The position numbers and the translations under genes were made by a program. A stretch of 57,220 bases of DNA from Pedobacter petrophilus (GTDB taxonomy: Bacteria; Bacteroidota; Bacteroidia; Sphingobacteriales; Sphingobacteriaceae): positions 1 through 57,220 of the forward strand of contig NZ_WKKH01000031.1 in the NCBI RefSeq assembly GCF_009674725.1, written 5' to 3'. The notes beneath the pieces were generated by a model. It was not told the origin of the DNA, did no database searches, and saw nothing but the letters and a program-made list of their open reading frames with translations. Every line of letters begins with the position of its first letter. Positions within the stretch are counted from its first letter, which is position 1. This document shows positions 56,725 to 57,220 of this stretch, in pieces.

Positions 56725-57033
56725 TTAATCTAGATGAAAAACCAGTTTTAATGGCTGTGATGTTGGGGAATGATCAGGGTTGGTTTCCATAATATCGGCC
56801 ATATAAGCCCACCATTTTTGCACGATTGCTGTGCTTCCCAAATCTTGAGAAGAATTCCCATCTTGCTGTTGAACAGCAAATAAGGTGCTCGTTTCTTCAT
56901 CAAGGAAAATAGAATAATCGCTTATGCCATTTTCTTTTAACAACAAAGAGAGTTCCGGCCAGATCTCATCGTGGCGCTTTTTATATTCTTGCTCGAAACC
57001 AGGTTTCAGTTTCATTTTGAAGGCGATTTTCAT
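56725..57033 (-). CDS. rhaM: L-rhamnose mutarotase (RhaM/YiiL family)
   Basis: A 102-residue cytosolic protein that interconverts alpha- and beta-L-rhamnose, supplying the anomer used by rhamnose isomerase. The family pattern is complete: MKIAFKMKLKPGFEQEYKKR, then HDEIWPEL with the catalytic His21, DYSIFLDEETSTLFAVQQ, and VQKWWAYMADIMETNPD with the paired Trp. Length equals the family norm (about 104). It is directly upstream of GH106 (4 bp), linking release of rhamnose to its entry into metabolism. No isomerase, kinase or rhamnose transporter gene is in the window; they may lie beyond 57220 or elsewhere. Confidence 0.93.
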   Translation of the reverse strand: MKIAFKMKLKPGFEQEYKKRHDEIWPELSLLLKENGISDYSIFLDEETSTLFAVQQQDGNSSQDLGSTAIVQKWWAYMADIMETNPDHSPTSQPLKLVFHLD

Positions 57034-57131
57034 TTTGTTCTTTTATTAAAATTAATGCATTTATGAACAACCTATATTCCTACACTTACAGATTCTTTAC
57101 TGCGTTCTGAATGAAAGTAAACAATGTAGTT

Positions 57132-57149
57132 TCTGAACCAGGTTCAGGA
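57132..57149. repeat. Dispersed palindrome, copy 4
   Basis: TCTGAACCAGGTTCAGGA, same arms as the other copies with changed centre, about 100 bp upstream of the mutarotase start. Confidence 0.6.
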
Positions 57150-57220
57150 TGAACTGTGTTTAAATCCAAATAATAATTAAAATTTTTCCAAATAATATTT
57201 TGTTTTAGGAAGGTTGTAAC

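Noticed and set aside
1..57220. CRISPR arrays, tRNA or rRNA genes, insertion sequences, phage genes
   Set aside because: Looked for; no regularly spaced repeats with unique spacers, no cloverleaf or rRNA-like sequence, and no transposase or integrase frame was seen.

Overview
The window reads as chromosomal DNA of a plant-glycan-degrading member of the Bacteroidota, most like Sphingobacteriaceae (Pedobacter or a relative). The grounds are four SusC/SusD-type pairs, a hybrid two-component sensor, many secreted or lipid-anchored glycoside hydrolases, AT-rich DNA and very weak ribosome binding sites. The genus is inferred from gene style only; no rRNA or tRNA gene was seen.

Layout. 1-76 is the start of a minus-strand Hcp/TssD-type (type VI secretion tube) gene that runs off the window. 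547-14554 is polysaccharide utilisation locus (PUL) 1, all on the minus strand: HTCS sensor/regulator, SusC (broken by a one-base frameshift), SusD, then GH30, GH35 and GH5 enzymes, probably aimed at a beta-galactan-type polymer. 15330-18836 is a short housekeeping stretch: a methyltransferase, a MOSC protein and an acyl-CoA dehydrogenase. 19532-35285 is PUL 2 on the plus strand: SusC and SusD, a strong terminator, then a five-gene operon of GH2, GH39, two GH43-like enzymes and GH115. That enzyme set fits plant type II arabinogalactan (AGP or gum-arabic-like) side chains. 35553-37445 holds a GH28 pectinase-like gene and a small lipoprotein on the minus strand. 37565-52922 is a seven-gene minus-strand operon with no enzyme in it: three fasciclin (FAS1) lipoproteins interleaved with two different SusC/SusD pairs. 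53280-53945 is a dense cluster of foldback repeats. 53949-57033 is a GH106 alpha-L-rhamnosidase and a RhaM-type L-rhamnose mutarotase.

How it works together. Outer-membrane SusC/SusD pairs import oligosaccharides; the secreted or lipid-anchored hydrolases trim galactose, arabinose, glucuronate, rhamnose and galacturonate linkages of plant cell-wall polymers. PUL 1 carries its own HTCS and a candidate operator of another type. The most striking new signal is a tandem motif, CAGGAT-N4-CAGGATG (two CAGGAT boxes exactly 10 bp apart). It occurs four times, each time in an intergenic region and in the same orientation, upstream of SusC of PUL 2, the GH2-GH115 operon, GH28, and the FAS1-SusCD operon. 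It is a good candidate operator for one unseen regulator and ties the enzyme-less FAS1-SusCD operon to arabinogalactan and pectin use. That operon together with the shared operator is the best candidate for an undescribed system here.

Limits: all assignments are by eye from motifs and architecture. GH subfamilies, substrates and the functional state of the frameshifted SusC are inferences.
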